NCBI GenBank assembly: GCA_938002815.1
Contig: CALKZT010000059.1
Coordinates: forward strand, 1-47,578
Direction: 5' to 3'
DNA: 47,578 bases
From: an uncultured bacterium
GTDB lineage: Bacteria; Desulfobacterota; DSM-4660; Desulfatiglandales; CALKZT01
A program made the position numbers and the translations under genes. Below the pieces are notes generated by a model. That model worked only from the letters and a program-made list of their open reading frames with translations, did no database searches and was not told the origin of the DNA. Of the stretch, positions 16,454 to 25,904 are shown in pieces (position 1 is the stretch's first letter; each line of letters opens with the position of its first letter).

Positions 16454-17140
16454 GTGTCTCAGAAGGGGATCTTGTACATTGTGTCGACACCAATAGGTAA
16501 TTTGAAGGACATCACCCTCAGGGCATTGGAGGTGCTGAAATCTGTGGATCTGATACTTGCCGAGTCCCCCCTCAATACAAGGCCCTTACTTAAGGCATAT
16601 GACATAAGAACCCCTGTACATAAGCTCAACCAGCATGCCAAAAAAAAGAACATCTCCCACTGGATTGAGATGCTTTCCCGTGGCTATAATATAGCATATG
16701 TCTCCAGCGCAGGCTCTCCAGGCATATCCGATCCGGGAAATTGGCTTGTAAGGGAGGCTCTTAGATCGGGCATCCAGGTCTCTCCCATACCAGGCCCCTC
16801 TGCACTGACTGCCGCCTATTCTGTGTCGGGTATGCCCTCTGATGGTTTTGTCTTTCTGGGGTTTCTCTCGCCCAAGAGTAGTAGGAGAAGAAAGGAGATT
16901 GAGGAGTTTAAGGAGCAAAAAAGGCCTATTCTGATCTTCGAGTCGTGCCATAGGATCTCAGGGACCATAAAAGACCTACTGATGATCTTAGGGAATAGAA
17001 ACGTGGTTATGGTGAGGGAGGCCTCAAAGCTCTTTGAGGAGGTTAAGTTATTGGACCTCAAGGGCTTAGAAGGGTATCTCAATGAGCATGAGCTAAAGGG
17101 CGAGATAACCCTTATTGTTGAGGGAAGAAAAGGTAATTAG
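16454..17140 (+). CDS. rsmI: RsmI-type 16S rRNA (cytidine-2'-O)-methyltransferase, motif-divergent
   Basis: A 228-residue tetrapyrrole-methylase-fold protein with the RsmI start LYIVSTPIGNLKDITLRALEVL and PGPSALTAAYSVSGMPSDGF. RsmI methylates C1402 of 16S rRNA. Several otherwise conserved sites differ: AEDTR is AESPL, SDAGTP is SSAGSP, and the YE-HR segment reads ESCHR. The C-terminal extension found in many RsmI proteins is missing. The GTG start follows yraN by nine bases. Genomic place and overall similarity favour RsmI, but altered activity is possible. Confidence 0.8.
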   Translation: MSQKGILYIVSTPIGNLKDITLRALEVLKSVDLILAESPLNTRPLLKAYDIRTPVHKLNQHAKKKNISHWIEMLSRGYNIAYVSSAGSPGISDPGNWLVREALRSGIQVSPIPGPSALTAAYSVSGMPSDGFVFLGFLSPKSSRRRKEIEEFKEQKRPILIFESCHRISGTIKDLLMILGNRNVVMVREASKLFEEVKLLDLKGLEGYLNEHELKGEITLIVEGRKGN

Positions 17141-17159
17141 ATTTGGTTAGGATCCCAGG

Positions 17160-17429
17160 GTGGAAAGGGTCAAAAAGGTAAGGGTATTGAACAGATACGG
17201 GATCCATGCACGCGTAGCTGCCCAGATAGTGCAGACTGCTTTGGGATTTGGTTCTGCCTTCTATATCTCCCTGAACGGGAGGGAAGTGGATGGGAAAAAT
17301 CTCTTATCTGTTTTGAGCCTAGGTGCAAATGCAGGCTCTGAGCTGGAGTTGAGGGCAGTGGGGGAGGATTCAGATAAGCTAATAGATGCCATGAGCAGGC
17401 TTTTTAAGTCCAGGTTTGGAGAGGTGTGA
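17160..17429 (+). CDS. ptsH: Phosphocarrier protein HPr
   Basis: An 89-residue HPr with the active His in YGIHARVAAQIV (the His that accepts phosphate from EI) and the LSLGANAGSELEL turn. At the position of regulatory Ser46 (canonical SKSIMGVMSLG) the sequence reads GKNLLSVLSLG, so an Asn sits there and HPr-kinase control is unlikely. It starts at GTG 17160. The stop overlaps the ptsI ATG by one base. Confidence 0.93.
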   Translation: MERVKKVRVLNRYGIHARVAAQIVQTALGFGSAFYISLNGREVDGKNLLSVLSLGANAGSELELRAVGEDSDKLIDAMSRLFKSRFGEV

Positions 17430-19183
17430 TGAGTGAAAAGGGGACACATCTAATGGGTCTCCCGGCCTCTGAGGGAATAAGTATAGGGAAGGCCCACGTC
17501 ATAGATTCTCCCAAAGTAAAAGTATACTACCAGTATATACTGGATCCCCAGGGAGTTGAGAGGGAGTTAAAGAGGTTTGAAAGGGCATTAGAACAAACAG
17601 AAAGGCATTTTAAGGATCTGAAAAACAAATACTCAGAGATATTTGGAAACGATGCCTATCTTTTTGGAACCTATCTCATGATTCTAAAGGACAAGGCCAT
17701 CGTTGAGAATACCATTCGCATAATAGAGCAAGAGCATGTGAATGCAGAGTGGGCACTAAAAAAATCCGTTGAGAGCATCAGAAGCGTATTCCAGGAGATA
17801 GAGGACCCCTATATCAGGAGCAGGATAGAAGACATAGAGACAGTGGTGGAACGGTTACTTAGGACCCTATCCTATGACAATGACGAATGCATGCCAAACA
17901 ATTTGATACAGCCTGCCACAAGGAGGGTGATCATAGTGGCAAGGGAACTCTCCCCCCTGGACACTACGGAATTGGATATCAGCAAGGTGATGGGCTTTGT
18001 CACAGAGCTGGGTGGTAGGACCGGACACACAGCCATAGTGGCACAATCCCTGGAGATACCTGCCGTGGTAGGGCTCCCTGGCGTACTGAAGATGGTAAAG
18101 GATGGGGACCTCCTTATTGTGGATGGAAGGACAGGCGAAGTAATTGTAAATCCCACTGAGGGGGAGCTGGAAGAATATCAGGAAAAGCAGGAAAATTATG
18201 AAAGGTTAAAGGCCACTGTTACCAGAAAGGCACACCTCCCTGCGGTTACCACCGATGGTATAAGGATCCGGATAAAGGCCAATATCGAATTCTTGGAAGA
18301 GGTGGTATCCGCAAAGGCAAACGGATGTGAAGGGATAGGACTCTATAGGACAGAGTTCCTCTATCTCCGGAACAAGTCCATACCATCAGAGGAGGAACTA
18401 TTTGAGGACTATAGACAGGTAGTGGAACTCCTCTATCCCATGCCTGTAACCATAAGGACCCTGGATATAGGAGGAGACAAGTTCGCCAATGTCCCTCAGC
18501 TCCACAAAGAGATGAATCCTGCATTGGGGCTGAGGGCAATTAGGCTGTGTCTCAGGGAGAGGGAGATATTCAAGAGCCAGCTGAGGGCCATCCTAAGGGC
18601 CAGCGCTTATGGGAACGTAAGGGTGATGTTCCCCATGATATCTGGTCTTGAGGAGGTAGTGGAGGCCAAGGCCTTATTGGAGGAAGCCAAGGGGGAACTG
18701 AAGGCCCAAGGTATCCCAGTGTCCCCAGATGTAAAGGTGGGTATCATGGTGGAGGTCCCCTCCTCGGTGACCTTGGCAGATGTCTTGGCAGGATACGTGG
18801 ATTTCTTTAGCATAGGGACCAATGACCTAATACAATATACCCTGGCCATAGATAGGGTAAACGAACTGGTGGCAGACATGTATAAACCCTTTCATCCTGC
18901 GATACTCCGGATGATAAAATATGTGGTGGAGGTGGCGGATCAGCAGGGGGTAGAGCTATCCCTGTGTGGGGAGATGGCAGGGGATAGACTCTGTGTGCCC
19001 CTCCTTGTGGGTGCAGGGATAAAAGAGCTCAGCATGAACCCAGGGAGTATCCCCATTGTAAAGGAGCTCATCAGGACTTTGAATAGCGAAGAGGAGAGAA
19101 GAGAGTTTCGAAGGATGTTGACCATGCTCACCGCAGAGGAGATAAGAGACCACCTCCAGAAGCGATTGGCAAGGTGGCTATAG
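17429..19183 (+). CDS. ptsI: Phosphoenolpyruvate-protein phosphotransferase (Enzyme I)
   Basis: A 584-residue EI: N-terminal helical HPr-binding region (about 40-140), the phosphohistidine segment GGRTGHTAIVAQSLEIPAVVG, and the C-terminal PEP-binding barrel (GLYRTEFLY, MFPMISG, GIMVEVPSS, FFSIGTNDLIQY, CGEMAG). It moves phosphate from PEP to HPr. The ATG at 17429 is preceded by GGAGAGG and overlaps the ptsH stop; a GTG at 17426 is less likely. No sugar-specific EII gene is nearby, so the pair may serve a regulatory PTS or EIIs encoded elsewhere. Confidence 0.96.
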   Translation: MSEKGTHLMGLPASEGISIGKAHVIDSPKVKVYYQYILDPQGVERELKRFERALEQTERHFKDLKNKYSEIFGNDAYLFGTYLMILKDKAIVENTIRIIEQEHVNAEWALKKSVESIRSVFQEIEDPYIRSRIEDIETVVERLLRTLSYDNDECMPNNLIQPATRRVIIVARELSPLDTTELDISKVMGFVTELGGRTGHTAIVAQSLEIPAVVGLPGVLKMVKDGDLLIVDGRTGEVIVNPTEGELEEYQEKQENYERLKATVTRKAHLPAVTTDGIRIRIKANIEFLEEVVSAKANGCEGIGLYRTEFLYLRNKSIPSEEELFEDYRQVVELLYPMPVTIRTLDIGGDKFANVPQLHKEMNPALGLRAIRLCLREREIFKSQLRAILRASAYGNVRVMFPMISGLEEVVEAKALLEEAKGELKAQGIPVSPDVKVGIMVEVPSSVTLADVLAGYVDFFSIGTNDLIQYTLAIDRVNELVADMYKPFHPAILRMIKYVVEVADQQGVELSLCGEMAGDRLCVPLLVGAGIKELSMNPGSIPIVKELIRTLNSEEERREFRRMLTMLTAEEIRDHLQKRLARWL

Positions 19184-19186
19184 GGT

Positions 19187-19648
19187 ATGGAAGGGCAAAA
19201 GATAGTCTGTCAGAACAAGAAGGCCAGGCATGAATACCTCCTGGAAGATACCTTAGAGGCAGGATTGGTGCTTTTGGGCCCAGAGGTAAAGTCCCTGAGG
19301 GAAGGAAGGGCAAACCTCTCTGACAGCTATGCCAAGATAAGAGACGGTGAGGTATATCTCCTAAACTTTCACATCTCCCCCTATCCCTTTTCCCCTGTGA
19401 AAGAGCTGGACCCACTGAGGCCTAAGAAACTACTCCTCCACAAAAGGGAGATAAAAAGGCTCATTGGCAAGACAGAGCAAAGAGGGTACACTATAATACC
19501 CACAAAGGTCTATTTTAAAAGGGGAAGGGCCAAAGTGGAGATTGCCCTGGCCAAGGGAAAGAGTAAATACGACAGAAGAAGAGAGCTAAAGGAAAAGGAG
19601 GCAAGAAGAGAAATGGAACAGTCCAGGAAGGAGGGTAGATTTATTTGA
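19187..19648 (+). CDS. smpB: SsrA-binding protein SmpB
   Basis: 153 residues with [45 protein letters not shown] and the basic tail [20 protein letters not shown], the tmRNA-decoding tail. It brings tmRNA to stalled ribosomes. The tmRNA gene itself is not in the window. The stop overlaps the ftsH start. Confidence 0.97.
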   Translation: MEGQKIVCQNKKARHEYLLEDTLEAGLVLLGPEVKSLREGRANLSDSYAKIRDGEVYLLNFHISPYPFSPVKELDPLRPKKLLLHKREIKRLIGKTEQRGYTIIPTKVYFKRGRAKVEIALAKGKSKYDRRRELKEKEARREMEQSRKEGRFI

Positions 19649-21462
19649 ACCCTTCTTCAAGGAACCTTTCACTGTGGCTTGTAATTACCCTCATGATGCT
19701 CCTCATGTTTCAGTTCTTCAGGAACACTGAGGGCCCTGCCCCTTCCATGTCCTATTCTGAGTTTGTGGGTATGGTGGAAAAGGGGCAGGTAATAAAGGTC
19801 ACAATCCAAGGGAACAAGATAACAGGAGTATCCTCTGGAGGGAACTTCAAGACCTACGCTCCAAGGGACCCAGACCTAATAAAGCTCCTCCTTGCCCACG
19901 GGGTAAACGTGGTGGCCAAGCCAGAAGATGACTCCTCCTGGTTGCAGGTATTCCTCTCTTGGGTCCCCATGCTGATCCTCATTGGCATCTGGATCTTTTT
20001 CATGAGACAGATGCAGATAGGTGGTGGGAAGGCCCTCAGCTTTGGAAAGAGTAGGGCAAGGCTGGTCACAGACTCTCACAAAAAGGTCACCTTTGAGGAT
20101 GTGGCAGGCATAGACGAGGCCAAGGAAGAGCTCTGGGAGATTGTGGAGTTTTTAAAGGATCCCAAGAAATTTACGAGGCTTGGGGGTAGAATACCAAAGG
20201 GTGTCCTCCTCGTGGGTTCCCCGGGGACCGGAAAGACCCTCTTGGCCAGGGCCATTGCCGGAGAGGCAGGGGTTCCCTTTTTTAGTATCAGTGGCTCTGA
20301 CTTTGTGGAGATGTTTGTGGGTGTAGGGGCCTCTAGGGTGAGGGACCTCTTCCAGCAGGGCAAAAGACACGCACCATGTATCATATTCATAGACGAGATA
20401 GACGCGGTGGGTCGCCACAGGGGTGCAGGCCTCGGAGGCGGACACGACGAGAGGGAACAGACCCTAAATCAGCTCCTGGTGGAGATGGATGGTTTTGAGT
20501 CCAATGAAGGAGTGATACTGATCTCTGCCACCAACAGACCCGACGTCTTGGATCCTGCCCTCTTGAGACCAGGGAGATTCGACAGGCAGGTGGTGGTCCC
20601 CGTCCCAGATGTAAAGGGGAGAGAGGGGATCTTGCGGGTCCACCTCAAGAAGAAGCCTGTATCTCCCGATGTGGACATCTCGGTCCTGGCCAGGGGCACC
20701 CCTGGCTTTACAGGTGCAGACCTGGAGAACATGGTAAACGAGGCTGCACTCATGGCTGCCAGAAAGGGCAAAGATCAGATAGAGATGGAAGACTTTGAGG
20801 AGGCCAAGGACAAGGTCCTGATGGGTGTGGAGAGAAAGAGCATGATCATAAGTGAAGAGGAGAGAAAGATCACAGCCTATCACGAAGCAGGCCATGCCCT
20901 TGTGGCAAAGCATCTGCCTAAGGCAGACCCCATCCATAAGGTCACCATAATACCAAGGGGCAGGGCACTGGGTATTACCCAGCAGCTCCCTTTAGACGAC
21001 AGGCACACCTATAGCAAGGAATATCTCATGACCAATGTGGCCATACTTATGGGAGGGAGGGTCGCAGAGGAACTGGTATTGAACATCCAGACGACGGGTG
21101 CGGGAAATGATATCGAGAGGGCCACCGAGATAGCCAGAAAGATGGTCTGTGTTTACGGAATGAGCAGGGAACTAGGGCCACTTACCTTTGGGAGGAGGGA
21201 AGAGCAGATCTTTTTGGGAAAGGAATTGGCCGTGCACAGGGATTATAGCGAGGCCACAAGCCAGAAGATAGACAAGGAGGTAGAAGAGATCGTCTTGGAG
21301 GGGTACGAGAGGGCAAAGATGATCATATCGGGTAACATGGAGCAGCTCCACCAACTTGCATCTGCCCTCCTTGAAAAGGAGACCCTTGAGGGCAAGGAGA
21401 TAGACGAGCTTTTGGGGATAGCCACCAAAGATGTTAGGCCAGAAGAAGGCAGTAGAGTTTAA
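19645..21462 (+). CDS. ftsH: ATP-dependent zinc metalloprotease FtsH
   Basis: A 605-residue membrane AAA+ protease: two transmembrane helices (about 8-26 and 100-120) around a small periplasmic domain, Walker A GSPGTGKT at 191-198 (Pro to Ser in the usual GPPGTGKT), [15 protein letters not shown], the second region of homology [20 protein letters not shown], and the zinc site HEAGH at 413-417. It degrades misassembled membrane proteins and short-lived regulators. The start is TTG at 19645, overlapping the smpB stop, with AGGAGGG about eight bases upstream. Confidence 0.97.
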   Translation: MNPSSRNLSLWLVITLMMLLMFQFFRNTEGPAPSMSYSEFVGMVEKGQVIKVTIQGNKITGVSSGGNFKTYAPRDPDLIKLLLAHGVNVVAKPEDDSSWLQVFLSWVPMLILIGIWIFFMRQMQIGGGKALSFGKSRARLVTDSHKKVTFEDVAGIDEAKEELWEIVEFLKDPKKFTRLGGRIPKGVLLVGSPGTGKTLLARAIAGEAGVPFFSISGSDFVEMFVGVGASRVRDLFQQGKRHAPCIIFIDEIDAVGRHRGAGLGGGHDEREQTLNQLLVEMDGFESNEGVILISATNRPDVLDPALLRPGRFDRQVVVPVPDVKGREGILRVHLKKKPVSPDVDISVLARGTPGFTGADLENMVNEAALMAARKGKDQIEMEDFEEAKDKVLMGVERKSMIISEEERKITAYHEAGHALVAKHLPKADPIHKVTIIPRGRALGITQQLPLDDRHTYSKEYLMTNVAILMGGRVAEELVLNIQTTGAGNDIERATEIARKMVCVYGMSRELGPLTFGRREEQIFLGKELAVHRDYSEATSQKIDKEVEEIVLEGYERAKMIISGNMEQLHQLASALLEKETLEGKEIDELLGIATKDVRPEEGSRV

Positions 21463-22294
21463 GGGGCACAGACTCCTTTTGGGCGGAAGGACCCTTGTAA
21501 TGGGTATCTTAAATGTGACACCTGATTCCTTCTCAGACGGAGGGCTCTATCTTAGAGCTGAGAGGGCCATAGAGCGCGGGATCCAGATGGCAGAGGAAGG
21601 CGCAGATATAATAGACGTTGGGGGAGAATCCACCAGGCCCTTTTCCAAGAGGATCTCTCCACTGGAAGAGACCGAAAGGGTCATACCTGTGATAGAGGGG
21701 TTGGCCAAGGAGGTCCATATACCCATCAGCATAGACACTTATAAATCTTCAGTTGCCAGAGAGGCCTTGAAGGCAGGGGCCTCTATCATAAACGATATAA
21801 GTGCCATGAGATTAGATCCAGAGATGGCAGATCTGGCCCTAAAAGAGGATGTCCCGGTGGTTCTCATGCATATGAAGGGGATGCCGGAGGATATGCAGAT
21901 AAATCCCCGGTATGATGACGTAATCTCTGAGGTAAAGGGCTTCCTTAAAGAGAGGGTGGAAGAGCTCACAAAAAGGGGCATCAAGAGGGAAAGGATCATC
22001 ATAGATCCTGGCATAGGCTTTGGGAAAGGCTTTGAGCACAATCTTCAGATCCTAAGGGATATCTCCTCCTTTTTTGTGTTGGGTCTTCCTATCCTCTTGG
22101 GGACCTCCAACAAGTCCTTTATAGGCAAAATACTTCAAAATGAACCCCACGAAAGGGAGGCAGGCACCCTGGCAACTGTAGCCTATGCCGCCATGAAGGG
22201 TATTGATATTGTAAGGGTCCATTGGGTCAAAAAGGCAAGGGAGACCATAGAGGTAATAGAGGCAATAAAGAGGGGGTCCATTGAAGAGGACTGA
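21431..22294 (+). CDS. folP: Dihydropteroate synthase
   Basis: A 287-residue TIM-barrel enzyme with [14 protein letters not shown], the [14 protein letters not shown] pterin-site loop, [29 protein letters not shown] and the C-terminal [10 protein letters not shown]. It condenses p-aminobenzoate with hydroxymethyl-dihydropterin in folate synthesis. The ATG overlaps ftsH by 32 bases and no later start precedes the conserved region. Confidence 0.96.
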   Translation: MLGQKKAVEFKGHRLLLGGRTLVMGILNVTPDSFSDGGLYLRAERAIERGIQMAEEGADIIDVGGESTRPFSKRISPLEETERVIPVIEGLAKEVHIPISIDTYKSSVAREALKAGASIINDISAMRLDPEMADLALKEDVPVVLMHMKGMPEDMQINPRYDDVISEVKGFLKERVEELTKRGIKRERIIIDPGIGFGKGFEHNLQILRDISSFFVLGLPILLGTSNKSFIGKILQNEPHEREAGTLATVAYAAMKGIDIVRVHWVKKARETIEVIEAIKRGSIEED

Positions 22295-23054
22295 GGCAAG
22301 ACTCCTTGTGGATATCGGAAATACCAACATCACCTTTGGCCTCACCGACACAAAAACAATAAAAAGGATCTTCAGGATAGGGACCAGAAGGGGGATCACC
22401 TCCCATGAGCTTATGACCCACTATCTCTGCCACTTAGGCCCCGAGGAGAGAAGCTCCATAGGTCTTGCCCTGGTCTCCTCTGTGGTCCCTGAAGTAGAGA
22501 CTGAGCTGAAGGTCTTTTTTGAAGAGCTGGGGATTAGGTCTTGGTTCATCGATTATAGGGCCGTACCTATGAAGCTGAACTATAGGAGGCCAGAGGAGCT
22601 GGGCATAGATAGGCTCATTGTGGCCTATGGGGCCAAAGAGCTCTATGGAGAGCCTCTAATAGTGGTGGATATGGGGACTGCCACCACCTTCAACTGTGTG
22701 GGAAAGGAGGGCTCATTTTTGGGAGGCTGTATCCTCCCGGGGCTCTTAACCTCCCTTGAAAGCTTAGGGAAAAGGGGTGCCAAACTCCCCCTCTTAGAGG
22801 ACCTGAGGCCACCACCACGGCTTCTGTCCGATAATACGGCCGATGCCATGAGGGGGGGTATCCTCTACGGTTATGCCTCCCTCATCGAAGGGATCATAGA
22901 TAGACTACAAAAAGAGATGGAATGTGAGGCCGATGTGATTCTCACAGGTGGGCTCTCAAAGCTGATCACAAATTTACTAAGACCCCACATAAGATACGAA
23001 CCATGGCTTCTGATGCATGGGCTTATGACTCTCTCCAGATCCCAAAGCCTCTGA
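22281..23054 (+). CDS. coaX: Type III pantothenate kinase
   Basis: A 257-residue ASKHA-fold kinase with LLVDIGNTNITFG, VSSVVPEV, the GIDRL segment with the conserved Asp, VVDMGTATTFNCV and LGGCILPGL. It phosphorylates pantothenate in CoA synthesis. It starts at TTG 22281, overlapping folP by 14 bases; the next in-frame start would cut into the phosphate-1 loop. Confidence 0.95.
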   Translation: MKRTEARLLVDIGNTNITFGLTDTKTIKRIFRIGTRRGITSHELMTHYLCHLGPEERSSIGLALVSSVVPEVETELKVFFEELGIRSWFIDYRAVPMKLNYRRPEELGIDRLIVAYGAKELYGEPLIVVDMGTATTFNCVGKEGSFLGGCILPGLLTSLESLGKRGAKLPLLEDLRPPPRLLSDNTADAMRGGILYGYASLIEGIIDRLQKEMECEADVILTGGLSKLITNLLRPHIRYEPWLLMHGLMTLSRSQSL

Positions 23055-23932
23055 GCCCAGGGGACAGGGTAGGGATCATATCCCCCTCCTCCTGGGTGAA
23101 GAGGGGTGAGATCCAAGAGGGTCTCAAGATATTGAGATCCTTTAATTTTGAGATCACAATCCCAGATGAGACCTTCCTAAGGCATAGATACCTGGCAGGA
23201 GAGGACCCAAAAAGGGCAAGGAGCCTCAACAGCCTCTTTGCGGATCCCCACATAAAGGCCATATTCTGTACCAGAGGTGGTTACGGATCCCTGAGGATAT
23301 TGGAGGGAATAGACTACGGACTCATCAGGGAAAATCCCAAGATACTGGTGGGGTATAGCGATGTCACTGCCCTCCTAATGGCAGTCTTCAAACACTCAGG
23401 GCTCATGGTATTCCATGGCCCCATGCTCAAAGTAGACGGAAACTTAGCACCCCTAAGACAGATGCTCAGATACCTCATCTCTCCAAGATCCATAAGGCTT
23501 AGGATAAAGGAAGAGGCAGTAATACTTTGGGGGAGGCTGGAAGGAAGGCTCATCGGGGGGAACCTGACGGTACTCTCCCACCTAATCTGCACCCAATACT
23601 TTCCCCCCTTAAAGGGCATGGTCCTGTTTTTGGAGGATATAAAGGAGCCTCTCTATAGGATAGACAGGGCCCTGACACACCTAAGACTCTCAGGACTCCT
23701 AAAGGGTCTAAGGGGGATCTTGTTGGGTGATTTTTTGGGCTGTGGACCTAAAAGGGAGATAAGAGAACTATTTAGGGACCTGGCATCAAGCCTGGAAATC
23801 CCCTGTATAGGAGGAATCCCCATAGGCCATGGGAATAGGAATATCACCCTCCCTTTGGGTGCCTTCTGTTATATGGATGATGGGACACTTGTGATAGAGC
23901 CATGGCACAAAATGGGACCTGAGGATGACTAA
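23003..23932 (+). CDS. ldcA: LD-carboxypeptidase (peptidase family S66)
   Basis: A 309-residue S66 peptidase: LSPGDRVGIISPSS at the start, TRGGYGS, the nucleophile Ser in VGYSDVTALL, HGPM, GRLIGGNLTVLSHL, FLEDIKEPLYRIDR with the Glu of the triad, and GHGNRNITLPLGA with the His. It removes the terminal D-Ala of murein tetrapeptides in recycling. No signal peptide is seen, in line with a cytoplasmic enzyme. The ATG overlaps coaX by 52 bases, the only possible start before the domain. Confidence 0.92.
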   Translation: MASDAWAYDSLQIPKPLSPGDRVGIISPSSWVKRGEIQEGLKILRSFNFEITIPDETFLRHRYLAGEDPKRARSLNSLFADPHIKAIFCTRGGYGSLRILEGIDYGLIRENPKILVGYSDVTALLMAVFKHSGLMVFHGPMLKVDGNLAPLRQMLRYLISPRSIRLRIKEEAVILWGRLEGRLIGGNLTVLSHLICTQYFPPLKGMVLFLEDIKEPLYRIDRALTHLRLSGLLKGLRGILLGDFLGCGPKREIRELFRDLASSLEIPCIGGIPIGHGNRNITLPLGAFCYMDDGTLVIEPWHKMGPEDD

Positions 23933-24572
23933 ACGGCGCTTTTTTGTCTTAGGCCTAGGCAAATTTGGGAGAAGGGCAGCCCTTTACCTTAGGGGGATAT
24001 ATAAGGGTAGAGTAATTGGCGTTGATCCCAGGAGCGAAAATGTGAAATGGGCAAAAGAGAGGGGGATAGAGGCCCACTTGGGGGATGGGATCTCCTTTCT
24101 CTTAGATCCCCCTTCTAAGATAGAAGGGGAGGATTACCTGATCCCTGCCCTCCCCATCCATTTGGCTGCCTACTGGCTCCTGGCAAAAAGACCTAAGGAG
24201 CTGGAGCTCCAAATAGCCCCCCTTCCCTCTCATATCCTCCAGAGGCTCCCTCATCCAATTTCTCTACCAGACAACTCCTGTGCCACAAGCTATGCCACCT
24301 TTATCTGCCCTGAGGACTGTAAAGAAGGCAGATTCTGCCCTAAATTAGGCCTCAAGAGAGGCATCCCCCTTTACGAGTTCCTAAGGGATCTCAGTACCGA
24401 ATCGGATTTTGTGTATGTGATCCAGAGCAGGCAGTTGGGACCGGGCATGGGAGGTTACAAAACAGAGGAGCTCCTAAAACTAATGGACTTGCAGTTGGAT
24501 AGGGAGAAACCTATAATACTTGCAACTTCTTGCAGGTGCCATGGTATCTTAAGTAAAATAGTGGCTTATTGA
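23925..24572 (+). CDS. Rossmann-fold protein with C-terminal cysteine cluster, unknown
   Basis: A 215-residue protein. Residues 5-35 form a nucleotide-binding Rossmann start (FFVLGLGKFGRRAALYL, then VIGVD with an acidic residue at the end of strand 2, which suggests NAD binding). The second half has Cys119, Cys128, Cys132 and Cys138 in a run that resembles an Fe-S or zinc site, and Cys203-x-Cys205-His206 near the end. I do not recognise a named family. It overlaps ldcA by eight bases and precedes yggT, so it belongs to the same transcript. Confidence 0.75.
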   Translation: MTKRRFFVLGLGKFGRRAALYLRGIYKGRVIGVDPRSENVKWAKERGIEAHLGDGISFLLDPPSKIEGEDYLIPALPIHLAAYWLLAKRPKELELQIAPLPSHILQRLPHPISLPDNSCATSYATFICPEDCKEGRFCPKLGLKRGIPLYEFLRDLSTESDFVYVIQSRQLGPGMGGYKTEELLKLMDLQLDREKPIILATSCRCHGILSKIVAY

Positions 24573-24582
24573 GGAGGATTTT

Positions 24583-24882
24583 ATGTTTGTCGTCTCTAAT
24601 CTACTGATTGCAATAGCAAAGATTATAGATATTGCCCTGTCCCTATATATGTGGGTCGTAATCATTAGGGCAATTATTTCTTGGGTAAGCCCCGATCCCT
24701 ATAATCCCATTGTTAGAATTCTAAGCTCCCTAACAGATCCAATCTTCTACGCAATCAGAAGGAGGCTTCCCTTAACTCTTGGAGCCTTTGACCTATCACC
24801 TATTGTTGTCATACTTGCAATCATCTTCCTACAAAATTTCCTTCCCACCACATTAATTCAACTGGCATCCAAGATGGGTTAA
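24583..24882 (+). CDS. yggT: YggT family integral membrane protein
   Basis: A 99-residue protein with two hydrophobic segments (about 4-30 and 68-92) around the conserved ISWVSPDPYNPIVRIL and LTDPIFYAIRRRLP loop that defines YggT (Ycf19-like) proteins. It is thought to act in envelope or cell-division-associated processes. AGGAGG lies six bases before the ATG. Local base composition is AT-richer than the block before it. Confidence 0.92.
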   Translation: MFVVSNLLIAIAKIIDIALSLYMWVVIIRAIISWVSPDPYNPIVRILSSLTDPIFYAIRRRLPLTLGAFDLSPIVVILAIIFLQNFLPTTLIQLASKMG

Positions 24883-24890
24883 AAAGTCCC

Positions 24891-25157
24891 ATGATTTTAA
24901 AGCTCCACGTAATACCCAAATCCAAAACTCAGTCTATCGAAGTCCAAACTGATGGGACCCTCAAAGTTAGGGTAAGAAGTGCACCAGAGCACGGGAAGGC
25001 AAACGAAGAGCTCTTGGAATTATTGGCAGGCCATTTAAAAATAAGAAAATCTGATCTGGAGATCGTCTCAGGGGCCAAGGGCAGGGAAAAGCTCGTCAGA
25101 CTCCTTAAGACCTCGAGCCTAATCAGAGGTATTCATGGCGATGAGGGCAGCTCCTAA
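24891..25157 (+). CDS. yggU: DUF167 (YggU) family protein
   Basis: 88 residues with LHVIPKSKTQSIEV, KVRVRSAPEHGKANEELLELLAGHL and the VSGAKGREKLVRL end, the YggU/UPF0235 pattern. The function is unknown; it is commonly next to yggT. Its last 39 bases overlap the facing dehydratase-activator gene. Confidence 0.9.
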   Translation: MILKLHVIPKSKTQSIEVQTDGTLKVRVRSAPEHGKANEELLELLAGHLKIRKSDLEIVSGAKGREKLVRLLKTSSLIRGIHGDEGSS

Positions 25158-25904
25158 GGCCCCTGTGAGCTGGGGATCTGGTGGGACAAAGACCTTTAGT
25201 TTCAGTCTTTCTTCCAGTAGTCGCACAATGGCCTTATTTTTGGCAACACCTCCTGTCATAACCACATCCGGCTTGATCCCCACATCCCTCAACATGGGAT
25301 AGACCCTGTTTATCACCGCCATATGGAGGCCCCTTAGGATCTCCCCAATGGGTTTCCCCTGGGCCACCATGGATACTACCTCTGTTTCCGCAAATACCGT
25401 ACATAGACTGCTTATCTCCAGGGCCTCTTTTGCATCCAGGGCAAGCTGGATCATCCTTTCCATATCCAACCTCAGCCTCTCTGCCATCACCTCTAAAAAC
25501 CTGCCGGTCCCTGCTGCACATTTATCGTTCATCCGAAAGTTAGTAACCCTTCTGGAACCTGGGTCCACCCCTATGGCCTTGCTGTCTTGACCTCCTATGT
25601 CAAGGAGGGTCCTTAGATTTGGATAGTAGTATAAGGCCCCGAGGGCATGGCAGGTGATCTCTGTTACTGCCTTGTGAGCGAAATCCAAAAGATGCCTTCC
25701 ATAGCCAGTGGCAACGATACCCTGGATCTCCTCCTGTTTCAGTCGGGCCTCTGAGAGTGCCCTCTCTAAGGCCTCATGGGCTGCATGAATGCCGTCATAG
25801 CCTGTATAGATTATCTGGCCTGAAAGGATCGACATCTTTTCATCTATCAATACCACCTTTGTGGTGAGTGAGCCTATATCAATTCCTCCAAATACCCTCT
25901 TCAT
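25119..25904 (-). CDS. 2-hydroxyacyl-CoA dehydratase activator-type ATPase (HgdC/BadF family)
   Basis: A 261-residue ASKHA ATPase: GGIDIGSLTTKVVLID, VATGYGRHLL, LLDIGGQDSKAI, the cluster-binding NDKCAAGTGRFLE and SSLCTVFAETEV (each with the Cys that helps ligate a [4Fe-4S] cluster shared by the homodimer), and TGGVAKNKAIV. HgdC-type activators drive low-potential electrons with ATP into a partner dehydratase or reductase. The ATG overlaps the stop of the 430-residue partner gene (ATGA). Confidence 0.93.
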   Translation of the reverse strand: MKRVFGGIDIGSLTTKVVLIDEKMSILSGQIIYTGYDGIHAAHEALERALSEARLKQEEIQGIVATGYGRHLLDFAHKAVTEITCHALGALYYYPNLRTLLDIGGQDSKAIGVDPGSRRVTNFRMNDKCAAGTGRFLEVMAERLRLDMERMIQLALDAKEALEISSLCTVFAETEVVSMVAQGKPIGEILRGLHMAVINRVYPMLRDVGIKPDVVMTGGVAKNKAIVRLLEERLKLKVFVPPDPQLTGALGAALIAMNTSD

